The translations under genes and the position numbers were made by a program. Below the pieces are notes generated by a model. The model was not told where the DNA came from. It ran no database searches and worked only from the letters and a program-made list of their open reading frames with translations. Below are positions 17,959-26,972 of a DNA stretch of 64,000 nt, one piece after another; position 1 is the first letter of the stretch; each line of letters starts with the position of its first letter. Source of the stretch: Sphingomonas endophytica (GTDB lineage Bacteria; Pseudomonadota; Alphaproteobacteria; Sphingomonadales; Sphingomonadaceae); assembly GCF_001476895.1 (NCBI RefSeq), contig NZ_LDTB01000004.1, positions 16,051-80,050 of the forward strand, read 5' to 3'.

Positions 17959-18887
17959 TGACGGACGGACCAGCGATCACGGTCGCCGCGCTCTATCGCT
18001 TCGCGCGGTTCGATGACCCGCACGCCTTGCGCGAGCCGCTGCTGACGTGCGCTCGCGATCATGGCGTGAAGGGCACCTTGCTGCTGGCGACGGAAGGCGT
18101 GAACGGCACGATCGCCGGGCCGGCGGCAGGGATCGCGGCGGTTGTCGCGCACCTGCGCGCACTGCCCGGCTGCGCCGACCTGTCGCTGAAATATGCGCAG
18201 GCCGCCGCCATGCCCTTTCACCGGCTGAAGGTGAAGGTGAAGCGCGAGATCGTGACGATGGGCGTCACGGTCGATCCGCTGACCGACGCGGGCACCTATG
18301 TCGCGCCGTCCGACTGGAACGCGCTGATCGCCGATCCCGAGACGCTGGTGATCGACACCCGCAATTCCTATGAGGTCGCGGTCGGTACGTTCGCGGGCGC
18401 GGTCGATCCGGGAACGGCGGGGTTCGCCGATTTCCCGACGTGGTTCCGCGATCATCGCGACGAATTGCTGGCGGGCAAGCGCCGCGTCGCGATGTTCTGC
18501 ACCGGCGGCATCCGTTGCGAGAAATCGACCGCCTTCCTGAAGGCGGAGGGGGTCGAACAGGTCCATCACCTCGACGGCGGTATCCTGCGCTATCTCGAGG
18601 AAACGCCCGAAGCCGACAGCGCGTGGCAGGGCGAATGCTTCGTCTTCGACCAGCGCGTCGCGGTCGGCCATGGCCTGTCGCAGGGAACTTATGTCCTCTG
18701 CTACGCTTGCCGGATGCCGGTCAGCGCGACGGATCGTGCCTCACCCTTGTATGTCGAGGGCGAAAGCTGCCCCGCCTGCCATGCCATCCGCACGCCGGAG
18801 GACCGCGCGGGCTATGCCGAACGGCACCGACAGGAATCGCTGGCGGCGGCACGCGGCGAAACGCATGTCGGGCGCGTATTCGACTGA
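17958..18887 (+). CDS. trhO: tRNA uridine(34) hydroxylase, rhodanese-domain protein (TrhO/YceA)
   Basis: A 309-aa protein of the YceA/TrhO family, which hydroxylates U34 in certain tRNAs in an oxygen-dependent way. The N-terminal domain has GTLLLATEGVNGTIAG. The rhodanese domain (about 125-225) has VIDTRNSYEVAVGTF and the active-site loop FCTGGIRCEKST, whose first Cys is catalytic in rhodanese folds. After it come a DGGILRYLEE segment and a C-terminal Cys-rich part with CYACRMPV and ESCPACH, likely metal binding. The ATG overlaps the stop of the response-regulator gene. Length and motif order match the family. Confidence 0.93.
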   Translation: MTDGPAITVAALYRFARFDDPHALREPLLTCARDHGVKGTLLLATEGVNGTIAGPAAGIAAVVAHLRALPGCADLSLKYAQAAAMPFHRLKVKVKREIVTMGVTVDPLTDAGTYVAPSDWNALIADPETLVIDTRNSYEVAVGTFAGAVDPGTAGFADFPTWFRDHRDELLAGKRRVAMFCTGGIRCEKSTAFLKAEGVEQVHHLDGGILRYLEETPEADSAWQGECFVFDQRVAVGHGLSQGTYVLCYACRMPVSATDRASPLYVEGESCPACHAIRTPEDRAGYAERHRQESLAAARGETHVGRVFD

Positions 18888-19153
18888 ACCCTGCGCCTGT
18901 CGCCTGACCTTTCCGGCACGCCGGCGAAGCCCGGCGGCAAATCGGGAAGGCTGCCGTGACGAAGCGCTGCGTGTCGTCACGCCTGCTCCGTCACTGGACC
19001 CGAGCCTTCGCTGGGGTGCGGGAAGCGTGTGGCGGAGGAGGGCGAAAAGCCTGTAACCGAGCCCACGAAACCTAATCCACATCGATAGCGTTCCCCCACC
19101 GCAACGACCGGCGTAACGGTCGCTGTCGGAATATTACGGCGGGGGCTTCTTTC

Positions 19154-20233
19154 ATGACGATCGGTCGGCGGCACGTCGAAAACGGCGGGCTCATCCTGTT
19201 CCTGACGCTCATCACGGTCGCCTTGCTGGCGGTCGTGTCCGGCTTTATCGGGGCGCTGCTATGGGCGGCGCTGGCCGCGCTGCTGTTTCAGCCGATCTTC
19301 CAGCGTTTCCTGAGGCGCTGGCCGGGGCGGCGCAACATGGCCGCTGCGCTGACCCTGCTGGTGATTACCGTAGCGGTCGTGATCCCGGCGCTGATCCTCG
19401 GCAGCCTGATCGTCGATCAGGCGGCGGGCGTCTATCAGCAGATCCGCACCGGCCAGATCAATTTCGCGATGTATTTCGAGCAGGTCCATGACGCCCTGCC
19501 CGCCCGGCTCCAGCGCACGCTCGACACCGCTGGCTTCGGCAGCTTCGAGCGCGCGCAGGCTCGCATCTCGGAGACCGTCAGCAACAGCGCCAGCATGTTG
19601 ACGCGCCAGGCGCTGTCGATCGGTGCGAATGCGGCGGCGTTCCTGCTGGCGTTCGGCGTCGGGCTGTACGTCACCTACTTCCTGCTGCGCGACGGCGAGC
19701 GGATCGGCCCGGCGGTCGTCCGCGCGTTGCCGCTCGAACCCTCGGTCGCCGGGCGGTTGGCGGACAAGTTCGTCGCGGTAGTGCGCGCCACCATCAAGGG
19801 CTCAGGCGTCGTAGCGCTGGTACAGGGCGCGCTGGGCGCGATCACCTTCTGGATCGTCGGCCTGCCCGCCGGGTTGCTGTGGGGCGTGCTGATGGCGATC
19901 GCCGCGCTGCTGCCGGCGGTCGGGCCTGCAATCATCTGGGGGCCGGTGGCGATCTATCTGCTGGCGACCGGCGCGATCTGGCAGGCTGGCGTGGTGATCG
20001 CCTCGGGGGTGTTCGTGATCGGGTTGGCCGACAACGTGTTGCGGCCGATTTTGGTCGGGCGCGATACGGGGCTGCCCGACTGGCTGGTGCTGGTCACGAC
20101 GCTGGGCGGGATCGACCTGCTGGGGCTGAGCGGGATCGTCGTCGGGCCGGTTGTGGGGGCGCTGTTCCTGACGGCATGGGAGATTTTGAGTGAGCAGCGT
20201 AGGGTGGAGGTGGCGGTCGCGACGGACGACTGA
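19154..20233 (+). CDS. AI-2E family transporter (PerM/YdiK-like permease)
   Basis: A 359-aa membrane protein with paired N-terminal helices (GLILFLTLITVALLAVVSGF and GALLWAALAALLFQPIF), an amphipathic middle region of about 120 residues, and a C-terminal block of helices. Features of the family are FLLRDGERIGPAVVRALPL, GSGVVALVQGALGAITFWIVGLP, LLPAVGPAIIWGPVAIYLL and the DNVLRPILVGRDTGLPDWLVLVTTLGGIDLLGL segment. Members export small molecules or ions; the AI-2 name comes from one E. coli protein and should not be taken as the substrate here. Single gene; 266 bp upstream contain no recognisable gene. Confidence 0.88.
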   Translation: MTIGRRHVENGGLILFLTLITVALLAVVSGFIGALLWAALAALLFQPIFQRFLRRWPGRRNMAAALTLLVITVAVVIPALILGSLIVDQAAGVYQQIRTGQINFAMYFEQVHDALPARLQRTLDTAGFGSFERAQARISETVSNSASMLTRQALSIGANAAAFLLAFGVGLYVTYFLLRDGERIGPAVVRALPLEPSVAGRLADKFVAVVRATIKGSGVVALVQGALGAITFWIVGLPAGLLWGVLMAIAALLPAVGPAIIWGPVAIYLLATGAIWQAGVVIASGVFVIGLADNVLRPILVGRDTGLPDWLVLVTTLGGIDLLGLSGIVVGPVVGALFLTAWEILSEQRRVEVAVATDD

Positions 20234-20328
20234 ACGCGGCCATTTGCCGACAATTCGTCATTAAGACACGTTTGTTCGATGCGATCCGCACTATTGCGGA
20301 CATTGGCATTATCGCTACTCTCCGCGTT

Positions 20329-20733
20329 ATGATGAAGGAATATGTCATCGATGGCACGAAGATCACATCGTTAGAGGCGTTCTACGACGTGATAAGTGAA
20401 GTGCTAATTCCCGGTGCCGAGTGAGGCCGGAACCTAGATACCTTCAACGATATACTCCGCGGTGGCTTCGGAACGCCCGTCGAAGGATTTGTCCTAAGAT
20501 GTACGCATTCTGACTCCTCGCGAGCGAGGCTTGGATATACCGGAACCACTAGGCAGTTGGAGAAACGGCTGGAGCGATGTCATCCGTCCAATCGTGCTCA
20601 GCTCCGCTCTGACTTTGAACAAGCTAAGCAAGGTGACGGACCCACGGTGTTCGACTGGCTCACGGAAATAATCCGCGACCACGACGTCGGCGGCGACGAA
20701 GCCCACGATGGCGTTCACCTCGTGCTTGAGTGA
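20329..20733 (+). pseudogene. Barstar-family (barnase inhibitor) gene interrupted by one in-frame TGA
   Basis: Reading from the ATG at 20329 gives MMKEYVIDGTKITSLEAFYD, then a TGA at codon 32 (20422-20424), and the same frame continues GRNLDTFNDILRGGFGTP and FDWLTEIIRDH to a second TGA at 20731-20733. The combined 134-codon frame matches barstar-family proteins, which bind and block a secreted ribonuclease. The family has a conserved Trp-Gly-x-Asn-Leu-Asp block, so the TGA sits exactly where TGG is expected: a single G-to-A change. The rest of the frame is undamaged, so the inactivation looks recent, or is a sequencing error. No ribonuclease gene is adjacent. Its AT content is higher than its neighbours. 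Confidence 0.75.
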
Positions 20734-20756
20734 ACGTTCGCTTCCCACCACCAGCC

Positions 20757-20849
20757 GTCATCCCCGCGAAGACGGGGATCCAGAACCTCTGACGTCGCGC
20801 CCCTATCGGCAGACCTGCACGTCTGGATTCCCGCCTTCGCGGGAATGAC
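20757..20849. repeat. Intergenic inverted repeat, REP-like
   Basis: Two 27-base arms (20757-20783 and 20823-20849), nearly perfect inverted copies beginning GTCAT and ending TCCAG, flank 39 bp. Each arm is itself palindromic around CGCGAAG. The same class occurs at 35060-35165 and 62081-62158. Lies between the broken barstar gene and the ABC-F gene. Confidence 0.8.
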
Positions 20850-20908
20850 GGGCCGGCGCAAACACCCCTCCCTTTCCCCGTTGCCCGCGATCCGCTACAG
20901 GCGCGCGC

Positions 20909-22774
20909 ATGCTTTCTCTCAACGGCATCACCGTGCGGCTTGGCGGCCGCACGATCCTCGACCGCGCCAGTGCCGCGCTGCCGCCGGGCAGCCGCGTCGG
21001 GCTGATCGGGCGCAATGGCGCGGGCAAGTCGACGATGGTGCGCGTCATCGCCGGGCTGCTCGATCCCGACGAGGGCTCCGCCGACATGCCGCGCGGCGCC
21101 CGCATCGGCTATATCGCGCAGGAGGCGCCCGCCGGGGATTCGACCCCGCTGGAGACGGTGCTGGCCGCCGATACGGAGCGCGCCGCGTTGCTGGAGGAAG
21201 CCGAGGCGTTCGACGGCACCGGTTGCATGGACCGGCTGGGCGAGGTCCACGATCGGCTGATCGCGATCGACGCCTATGCCGCACCGTCGCGCGCCGCGCG
21301 CATTCTGGTCGGGCTCGGCTTCGACGAGGAGGCGCAGTCGCGTCCGCTCGACAGCTTCTCGGGCGGGTGGAAGATGCGCGTCGCGCTCGCCGCGTTGCTC
21401 TTCTCGCAGCCCGATTTGCTGCTGCTCGACGAACCCAGCAACCACCTCGATCTCGAAGCGGTGATGTGGCTGGAGGACTTCCTGAAGAGCTATCGCGCGA
21501 CGATCGTCGTCGTCAGCCACGAGCGCGACTTCCTCAACAATGTCGTCGACCACATCCTGCACCTGCAGGGCGGCAAGACCACGCTCTACCCCGGCGGCTA
21601 TGACGCGTTCGAGCGGCAGCGGGCCGAGCGGATGGCACAGCTGGCGGCGGCCAAGGCCAATCAGGACGCGCAGCGCGCCAAGTTGCAGGATTACGTCGCT
21701 CGCAACTCGGCGCGTGCCTCGACCGCGAAACAGGCGCAGAGCCGCGCCAAGATGCTGGCGAAGATGCAGCCGATCGCCGAGGCAGTGAACGACCCGACGC
21801 TCAGTTTCGACTTCCCGAATCCTACCGAACTCCGTCCACCGCTCATCACGCTCGATCACGCGTCGGTCGGCTATGGCGAGACACCGATCCTGTCGCGGCT
21901 CAACCTGCGGATGGACCCGGACGATCGCATCGCCCTGCTGGGCCGCAACGGTAACGGCAAGACCACTTTCGCACGGCTGCTGGCGGCGCAACTGGCACCG
22001 ATGGCGGGCGAGGTCAGCGCGACCGGGAAGATGAAGGTGGGATACTTCACGCAATATCAGGTCGAGGAGCTGGAGGCGGACGATACGCCACTGGCGCATA
22101 TGACGCGCGTGATGCCGAATGCGACCCCGGCGGCGGTGCGTGGGCAGCTCGGCCGGTTCGGCTTTTCCGGCGACCGCGCCACCGCACGTGTCGGCAGCAT
22201 GTCGGGCGGCGAGCGCGCGCGGCTGGCGCTGGCGCTGGTCACGCGCGAGGCGCCGCACCTGCTGATCCTCGACGAGCCGACCAACCACCTCGACGTCGAT
22301 GCGCGCGAGGCACTGGTCCAGGCACTCAACGCCTATACCGGCGCGGTGCTGCTGGTCAGCCACGACCGGCATATGGTGGAGCTCACCGCCGACCGGCTGG
22401 TGCTGGTCGACAACGGCACCGCGAAGGAATTCGACGGCAGCCTCGACGATTATATCGCGTTCGTGCTGGCGGGCGACGGCAAGGGGGCGGACAAGTCGAA
22501 GGGCAGCAAGCAGGACCGGAAGGCCGCCGCCGCCGCGCGTGAGAATGACAAGGCGCTGAAGAAGGAAGCGCGCGACGCCGAGGCGGAACTGGCGAGGCTG
22601 ACCGCCGAACGCGCGGCGGTGGATCAGGCGATGTTCGATCCGTCGCAGGCGCAGGCGACGCTCGCCAAACTGACGATGACGGAACTGCTGAAGCGGCGCG
22701 CGGACCTCAACGACCGCATCGAGGCGGCAGAGGCGCGCTGGATGGCGGCGAGCGAGGCGCTGGAGGCGGCGTAA
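20909..22774 (+). CDS. ABC-F family ATPase (Uup/YheS-like)
   Basis: A 621-aa soluble protein with two ABC domains and no membrane segments. Domain 1 has Walker A GRNGAGKST, signature FSGGWKMR and Walker B LLLLDEPSNHLD. Domain 2 has GRNGNGKTT, MSGGERAR and LLILDEPTNHLD. The linker between them (about residues 235-320) is the long charged helix of ABC-F proteins, and the C-terminus is a Lys/Glu/Ala-rich coiled coil (about 520-621) as in YheS and Uup. ABC-F proteins act on ribosomes to relieve stalling or drug inhibition rather than in transport. Single gene. Assignment to a named subfamily is not safe from motifs alone. Confidence 0.9.
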   Translation: MLSLNGITVRLGGRTILDRASAALPPGSRVGLIGRNGAGKSTMVRVIAGLLDPDEGSADMPRGARIGYIAQEAPAGDSTPLETVLAADTERAALLEEAEAFDGTGCMDRLGEVHDRLIAIDAYAAPSRAARILVGLGFDEEAQSRPLDSFSGGWKMRVALAALLFSQPDLLLLDEPSNHLDLEAVMWLEDFLKSYRATIVVVSHERDFLNNVVDHILHLQGGKTTLYPGGYDAFERQRAERMAQLAAAKANQDAQRAKLQDYVARNSARASTAKQAQSRAKMLAKMQPIAEAVNDPTLSFDFPNPTELRPPLITLDHASVGYGETPILSRLNLRMDPDDRIALLGRNGNGKTTFARLLAAQLAPMAGEVSATGKMKVGYFTQYQVEELEADDTPLAHMTRVMPNATPAAVRGQLGRFGFSGDRATARVGSMSGGERARLALALVTREAPHLLILDEPTNHLDVDAREALVQALNAYTGAVLLVSHDRHMVELTADRLVLVDNGTAKEFDGSLDDYIAFVLAGDGKGADKSKGSKQDRKAAAAARENDKALKKEARDAEAELARLTAERAAVDQAMFDPSQAQATLAKLTMTELLKRRADLNDRIEAAEARWMAASEALEAA

Positions 22775-22922
22775 CATCGCCGCCATGCCATTATCGCGCG
22801 CGCAGCGGTCCGGACGCGCGGCTTTTCGCGGAAGTCGCTGACCTCAAAGGTTCGTTATTGCCGCCGTCGCCGGAGCGAGGCCGGCGGCAAGTGACAGAGC
22901 CCGAGTGAGGGCGGGCTGGCGC

Positions 22923-23192
22923 TTACGCCTCGCCCTGCCCTTCGTCACCCTCGACGGCATTTTCGAACCACGCTTCGACCGGGCCGACCAGCTTGATGGT
23001 CAGCGGGCGGCCGTGGCGGTCGACCTTCTTGCCCAACGCGACACGAATCCAGCCTTCGGAGATGCTGTATTCCTCGACGTCGCGGCGCTCGACGCCCTTG
23101 AAGCGGATGCCGACGCCGCGTTGCAGCGCTTCCTGGTCGAAGAACGGGCTCGACGGGTCGATCGACAGATGGTCGGGAGGAGTATCGCTCAT
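22923..23192 (-). CDS. DUF3297 family protein
   Basis: An 89-aa soluble protein. The sequence SDTPPDHLSIDPSSPFFDQE, then RGVGIRFKGVERRDVEEYSISEGWIRV and KVDRHGRPLTIKLVGPVEAWFE, fits DUF3297, a small alphaproteobacterial family of unknown role. The ATG at 23192 has an AAGGG site six bases upstream; the frame extends 20 codons further, over a terminator, which is not credible. It ends in an acidic tail. Confidence 0.85.
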   Translation of the reverse strand: MSDTPPDHLSIDPSSPFFDQEALQRGVGIRFKGVERRDVEEYSISEGWIRVALGKKVDRHGRPLTIKLVGPVEAWFENAVEGDEGQGEA

Positions 23193-23228
23193 GCCGAGCC
23201 CTTGCCGCAAAGCGGGGCGGCGAGCCAC

Positions 23229-23259
23229 AAAAAAACGGCGCGGGCCCTGCACCCGCGCC
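23229..23259 (-). terminator. Rho-independent terminator for the Tyr-rich protein gene
   Basis: On the minus strand GGCGCGGG (23252-23259) pairs with CCCGCGCC (23237-23244) and is followed by a run of seven T. It sits just after the stop of the gene at 23270-23641 and upstream of the DUF3297 gene. Confidence 0.85.
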
Positions 23260-23269
23260 GTCCGTCATC

Positions 23270-23641
23270 TCACCAGCCGTAATAGCCCGGGCCGGGATAG
23301 CTGCGATAGTAATCGCGCTCATACACCACCGGCGGGGGCGGCGGCGCGTAATAGCGGTCGCGGTAATAGACGCGCGGCGGCGGCGCATAATAGGAACGAT
23401 CGTCGTAATAATAGCCGCCGCGATCGTAATAGCGCCGGTCGTAATAGCGGTCGCGGTTGCTCGACGCGATCGCCGCGCCCAGTCCCAGGCCGATCACCCC
23501 GCCGATCAGCGCACCCGCCGCAGTGTCGCCGCCGCGATCGCGGTGACGCCAATACCGTTGCGCCTCCGCCGGCGCGGCGCTGGCCAGAGCGCTGGCCGCG
23601 AGGCCCACGGCCAAGGCAGTCTTCTTCCAGAACGCAGACAT
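23270..23641 (-). CDS. Secreted glycine-zipper protein with Tyr/Pro/Arg-rich tail
   Basis: A 123-aa product with a signal peptide (TALAVGLAASALASAAPAEA) and a predicted cleavage after AEA. Next is a glycine-zipper-like segment GALIGGVIGLGLGAAIASS, of the kind seen in outer-membrane lipoprotein-like proteins. The C-terminal half is a low-complexity run of Tyr, Arg, Asp and Pro with repeated YYDRR and YYAPPP units. The ATG at 23641 has a strong GGAGGAGG site; the frame extends upstream without one. Likely an envelope protein of unknown function, transcribed alone and closed by its own terminator. Confidence 0.8.
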   Translation of the reverse strand: MSAFWKKTALAVGLAASALASAAPAEAQRYWRHRDRGGDTAAGALIGGVIGLGLGAAIASSNRDRYYDRRYYDRGGYYYDDRSYYAPPPRVYYRDRYYAPPPPPVVYERDYYRSYPGPGYYGW

Positions 23642-23925
23642 AACCGAACCTCCTCCATTGGCCCGCCTGTTGGTCGAACGCATGAAGATGCGAGCCTGTG
23701 CCGCATGTGTGCCCCAACGGGGCTGAACCGGTGCGGAATGCGCCATTCATGAGCGGTTTAGCGCGTCAGCGACTGGAAATAATCTGTCACATTTCACAGT
23801 CCGGACACATTCGGGGGCTAGCGGCGCGCGATCGGGAAGCCGTCATCGACCGACACGGGATCAAGCGCCGCACAAGCCGGCGCCCCGATGCGGCGTGGCT
23901 TCCGTCGATTCGAAAAGGGGTAATC

Positions 23926-26223
23926 ATGCGTTCTTCGTCCAAGTCGATCCTGCTCGCCGGCGTCGCCGCCGGCCTGATGCTGTCGCTTTCGCCTGCCACC
24001 GCGCAGACCGCGCCGAATACCGCCGCCGCCGCCGCCGCCGATGATACCGGCCTGACCGACGTCGTCGTCACCGCCGAGCGCCGCAGCGAAAACCTGAAGC
24101 GCGTGCCGGTTTCGGTCGCGGTGGTGGAGGGTGACGACCTGCGCACCTTCCAGGCGGGCGGTGAGGACGCGCTGGCGCTCGCGGGTCGCGTCCCCGGCCT
24201 CTATGCCGAGACGACCACCGGCCGCATCTTCCCGCGCTATTACATTCGTGGCCTCGGCAACATCGACTTCTACCTCGGCGCGTCGCAGCCGGTGTCGATC
24301 ATCCAGGACGATGTCGTGCTGGAGCATGTCGTGCTGAAATCGAACCCCGTCTATGACGTGGCGAAGGTCGAGGTGCTGCGCGGCCCGCAAGGCTCGCTGT
24401 TCGGTCGCAACACCACGGCGGGCATCATCAAGTTCGACACGATCCGCCCGGGCCAGGTCTGGACCAGCCGCTTCAACGCCTCCTACGGCACGTACAATAC
24501 CGCGACGTTCGACGCGGGCGTCGGCGGGCCGATCGTGCAGGACAAGATCGCGATCCGCCTGTCGGGCCTGTACCAGCACCGCGACGACTGGATCGACAAC
24601 ACGTTCACCGGTGCCAGCGCCGACGGCACGCGTGGCGGGCGCAACGCGCTGGGCGGGTTCGACGAGCGCGACGCGCGCCTGCAGGTGCTGCTGACCCCGA
24701 CCGAGACGCTGTCGGTCAACCTTTCGGGCCATGTCCGCTCCTATGAGGGCACGTCGACGGTCTTCCACCGTGGCGCGCTGATCAAGGGACAGAACAATAT
24801 CGGGCTGGAGCCGCGCGACCGGGTGGCGCTGGACGAAGGCGACAACAATCCGCAGGCGTACAAGACCTATGGCGGGTCGGTGAACGCCGGCTGGGACTTC
24901 GGCGCGGCGACGCTGACCTCGATCACCGCCTATGAGACCACCTCGGGCTACAGCCGTGGCGACACCGATGGCGGTGCGGCGGCCAACTTCGGCGGCGTCG
25001 GCTTCGGCGAGAGCATGGGCCGCATCCGTGGGCTGGACCAGTGGACGCAGGAGCTGCGGCTGGCCAGCAACGGCGACGGCGCGTTCAAGTGGCAGTTCGG
25101 CGGCTTCTATTTCGACAACCGAGACGTCACCGAATTCTACCAGCGCGGCTATTTCCTGTCGCCGGGTCAGGCGGCGCGCAATCCCAACAACTGGGTGCGG
25201 CTTCGTGACGTCAACACCAGCTGGGCGGTGTTCGGCCAGGCCAGCTATCGCCTGGCCGATCGCCTGACGCTGACCGCCGGCGCACGCTACACCGTCGACG
25301 AGAAGGAGACGCGGCTGGTCAAGGCGTCGCTGACGGCGGCAGGGGCCGACAGCTTCCCGGCGACCGCGCCGCGCACCGTCAAGCTGACCGGCAAGGAGCC
25401 GAGCTGGGACGTGTCCGCACTCTACGAGATCGACCCGACCACCAGCGTCTACGCCCGGATCGCGCGCGGTTTCCGCGGGCCGACGATTCAGGGGCGTTCG
25501 GCGGTGTTCAACACGCCGTTCTCGACCGCCGACAGCGAGACGATCATGTCGTACGAGGCGGGCGTGAAGACGCAGCCGACGTCGAAGCTGCGCATCAACG
25601 CCACCGCCTATACCTACCGCGTCAGCGACATCCAGCTGAACGGCAACGACGTGAACGGCAACGGGACGCTGTTCAACGCCGACCACGCCAACGCCTATGG
25701 CATGGAAGCGGAGATGGAGTGGCGGCCGATCCGCAACATCACCTTCTCGCTGGGCGGCAGCGCGATCCATACCGAGATCAAGGATCCGCGCGTCTATGCG
25801 CAGGTCTGCGCGTTCGGCGGTCGCCCGACCTGCACCGTGCTGGATCCGACCGTGCGCGGCGGGCTGTTCGCGCAGATCGACGGCAATCCCCTGCCCAACG
25901 CCCCGCGCTGGCAGGTCGATGCGGCGGTCCGCTACGACATCCCGCTCTCGGATCGCGGCAATTTCTTCGTGGCCAGCGACGTCAACATGCAGGGCTACAC
26001 CAACCTGGTGCTGTACGAGACGCGCGAATTCTTCGCGAACGACAATCTGGAACTGGGGCTGAAGGCCGGTTTCACGACGGCGGACGGCAAGTATGAGATC
26101 GCCGCCTTCGCCCGGAACATCACCAACGAGAAGAACCTGAAGGGCGTGATCGAGAATTACAACGCCGCCGTCTTCAACGAGCCGCGCATCGTCGGCATCT
26201 CGCTGAGCGGCCGCTTCGACTGA
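23926..26223 (+). CDS. TonB-dependent receptor
   Basis: A 765-aa outer-membrane receptor. The ATG at 23926 follows AAAAGGGG and opens a signal peptide ending SPATAQTAPN. A TonB-box-like DVVVTAERRSENL leads into the plug (RVPVSVAVVEGDDL, YIRGLGNIDFYLG, VEVLRGPQGSLFGRNTTAG). The barrel contains the usual alternating strands and ends ISLSGRFD. The ERRSEN-plus-GRNTTAG form of the plug is that of the large sphingomonad receptor group linked to uptake of vitamins, sugars or aromatic compounds; the ligand is unknown. About 280 bp upstream carry no gene. Confidence 0.9.
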   Translation: MRSSSKSILLAGVAAGLMLSLSPATAQTAPNTAAAAAADDTGLTDVVVTAERRSENLKRVPVSVAVVEGDDLRTFQAGGEDALALAGRVPGLYAETTTGRIFPRYYIRGLGNIDFYLGASQPVSIIQDDVVLEHVVLKSNPVYDVAKVEVLRGPQGSLFGRNTTAGIIKFDTIRPGQVWTSRFNASYGTYNTATFDAGVGGPIVQDKIAIRLSGLYQHRDDWIDNTFTGASADGTRGGRNALGGFDERDARLQVLLTPTETLSVNLSGHVRSYEGTSTVFHRGALIKGQNNIGLEPRDRVALDEGDNNPQAYKTYGGSVNAGWDFGAATLTSITAYETTSGYSRGDTDGGAAANFGGVGFGESMGRIRGLDQWTQELRLASNGDGAFKWQFGGFYFDNRDVTEFYQRGYFLSPGQAARNPNNWVRLRDVNTSWAVFGQASYRLADRLTLTAGARYTVDEKETRLVKASLTAAGADSFPATAPRTVKLTGKEPSWDVSALYEIDPTTSVYARIARGFRGPTIQGRSAVFNTPFSTADSETIMSYEAGVKTQPTSKLRINATAYTYRVSDIQLNGNDVNGNGTLFNADHANAYGMEAEMEWRPIRNITFSLGGSAIHTEIKDPRVYAQVCAFGGRPTCTVLDPTVRGGLFAQIDGNPLPNAPRWQVDAAVRYDIPLSDRGNFFVASDVNMQGYTNLVLYETREFFANDNLELGLKAGFTTADGKYEIAAFARNITNEKNLKGVIENYNAAVFNEPRIVGISLSGRFD

Positions 26224-26253
26224 TCGTGCGGGGGGTGGCCGGCGCGCCGCCCC

Positions 26254-26952
26254 CTACCCCTCGATCTGCGCGATCCAGTCCGGCAGCTCCGCCAGTCGCG
26301 CGAGTTGCCGGAACCGCGGATGATCGGCGGGCGCGGTCGCCGCCTCATGGCTCCACGCCAGCGGTTGCGGGATATACGCCCCCCACGCCCCCGCCTCCAG
26401 CGCGGGGAGCACGTCCGAGCGCATCGAGTCGCCCGCCATCACCGCTCGCTCCGGCGCGCAGCCGTAACGGTGAAAGACGCGCACGAACGTGTCGGCGTGC
26501 TTGTCGCTGACGATCTCCACCCCGGTGAACAGCTGCCCCAGTCCGGACGCGGCGAGCTTCACCTCCTGGTGCAGCAGGTCGCCCTTCGTCACCAGCACCA
26601 GCCGCCCCATCCCGGCCAGCCGCTCCAGCGTGTCGCCGATCCCGTCGAGCAGTTCGACCGGATGCGCCAGCAGTTCGCGCCCGATCGCCAGGATGCGCCC
26701 CACCGCCGGCGCGGGCAGATCGTCGCCCGCCAGTTCCAGCGCGGTTTCGATCATCGACAGCGTGAAGCTCTTCGCGCCATAGCCGTAATGGCGCAGGTTG
26801 CGGACCTCGATGGCCTGCATCCGCTCCCGCACGGCGGCGTCCTCGGCATAGGGTGCGACCAGCTCCGCGAACGCCTGCTCGGCCGCGGCGAAGAAGCGCA
26901 TATTGTGCCAGAGCGTGTCGTCGGCATCGAGGCAGATAAGATCGATCGGCAT
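26254..26952 (-). CDS. HAD-superfamily hydrolase
   Basis: A 232-aa cytoplasmic phosphatase-like protein. Motif I is ICLDADDTLWHN with the nucleophile Asp and acid/base Asp two residues on; motif II is LVLVTKGD (Thr); motif III/IV is VIMAGDSMRSDVLPALEAGAWG-like, here VMAGDSMRSD. The cap segment between about residues 20 and 100 is alpha-helical. This matches HAD family members of the YjjG/phosphoglycolate phosphatase type, with no clear substrate. I start at ATG 26952, where the motif I strand begins (MPIDLICLDADD), rather than further upstream. Confidence 0.87.
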   Translation of the reverse strand: MPIDLICLDADDTLWHNMRFFAAAEQAFAELVAPYAEDAAVRERMQAIEVRNLRHYGYGAKSFTLSMIETALELAGDDLPAPAVGRILAIGRELLAHPVELLDGIGDTLERLAGMGRLVLVTKGDLLHQEVKLAASGLGQLFTGVEIVSDKHADTFVRVFHRYGCAPERAVMAGDSMRSDVLPALEAGAWGAYIPQPLAWSHEAATAPADHPRFRQLARLAELPDWIAQIEG

Positions 26953-26972
26953 GGTGCGCGTCTCTACTGCGA

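Noticed and set aside
18888..19153. Possible gene or repeat between trhO and the AI-2E family gene
   Set aside because: Frames here are short and Arg-rich without ribosome sites; a weak GTCACTGGACCC similarity to the REP class is too degraded to call.
20494..20751. 85-codon minus-strand frame opposite the barstar remnant
   Set aside because: The plus-strand frame has a family match over its full length; this one has none.
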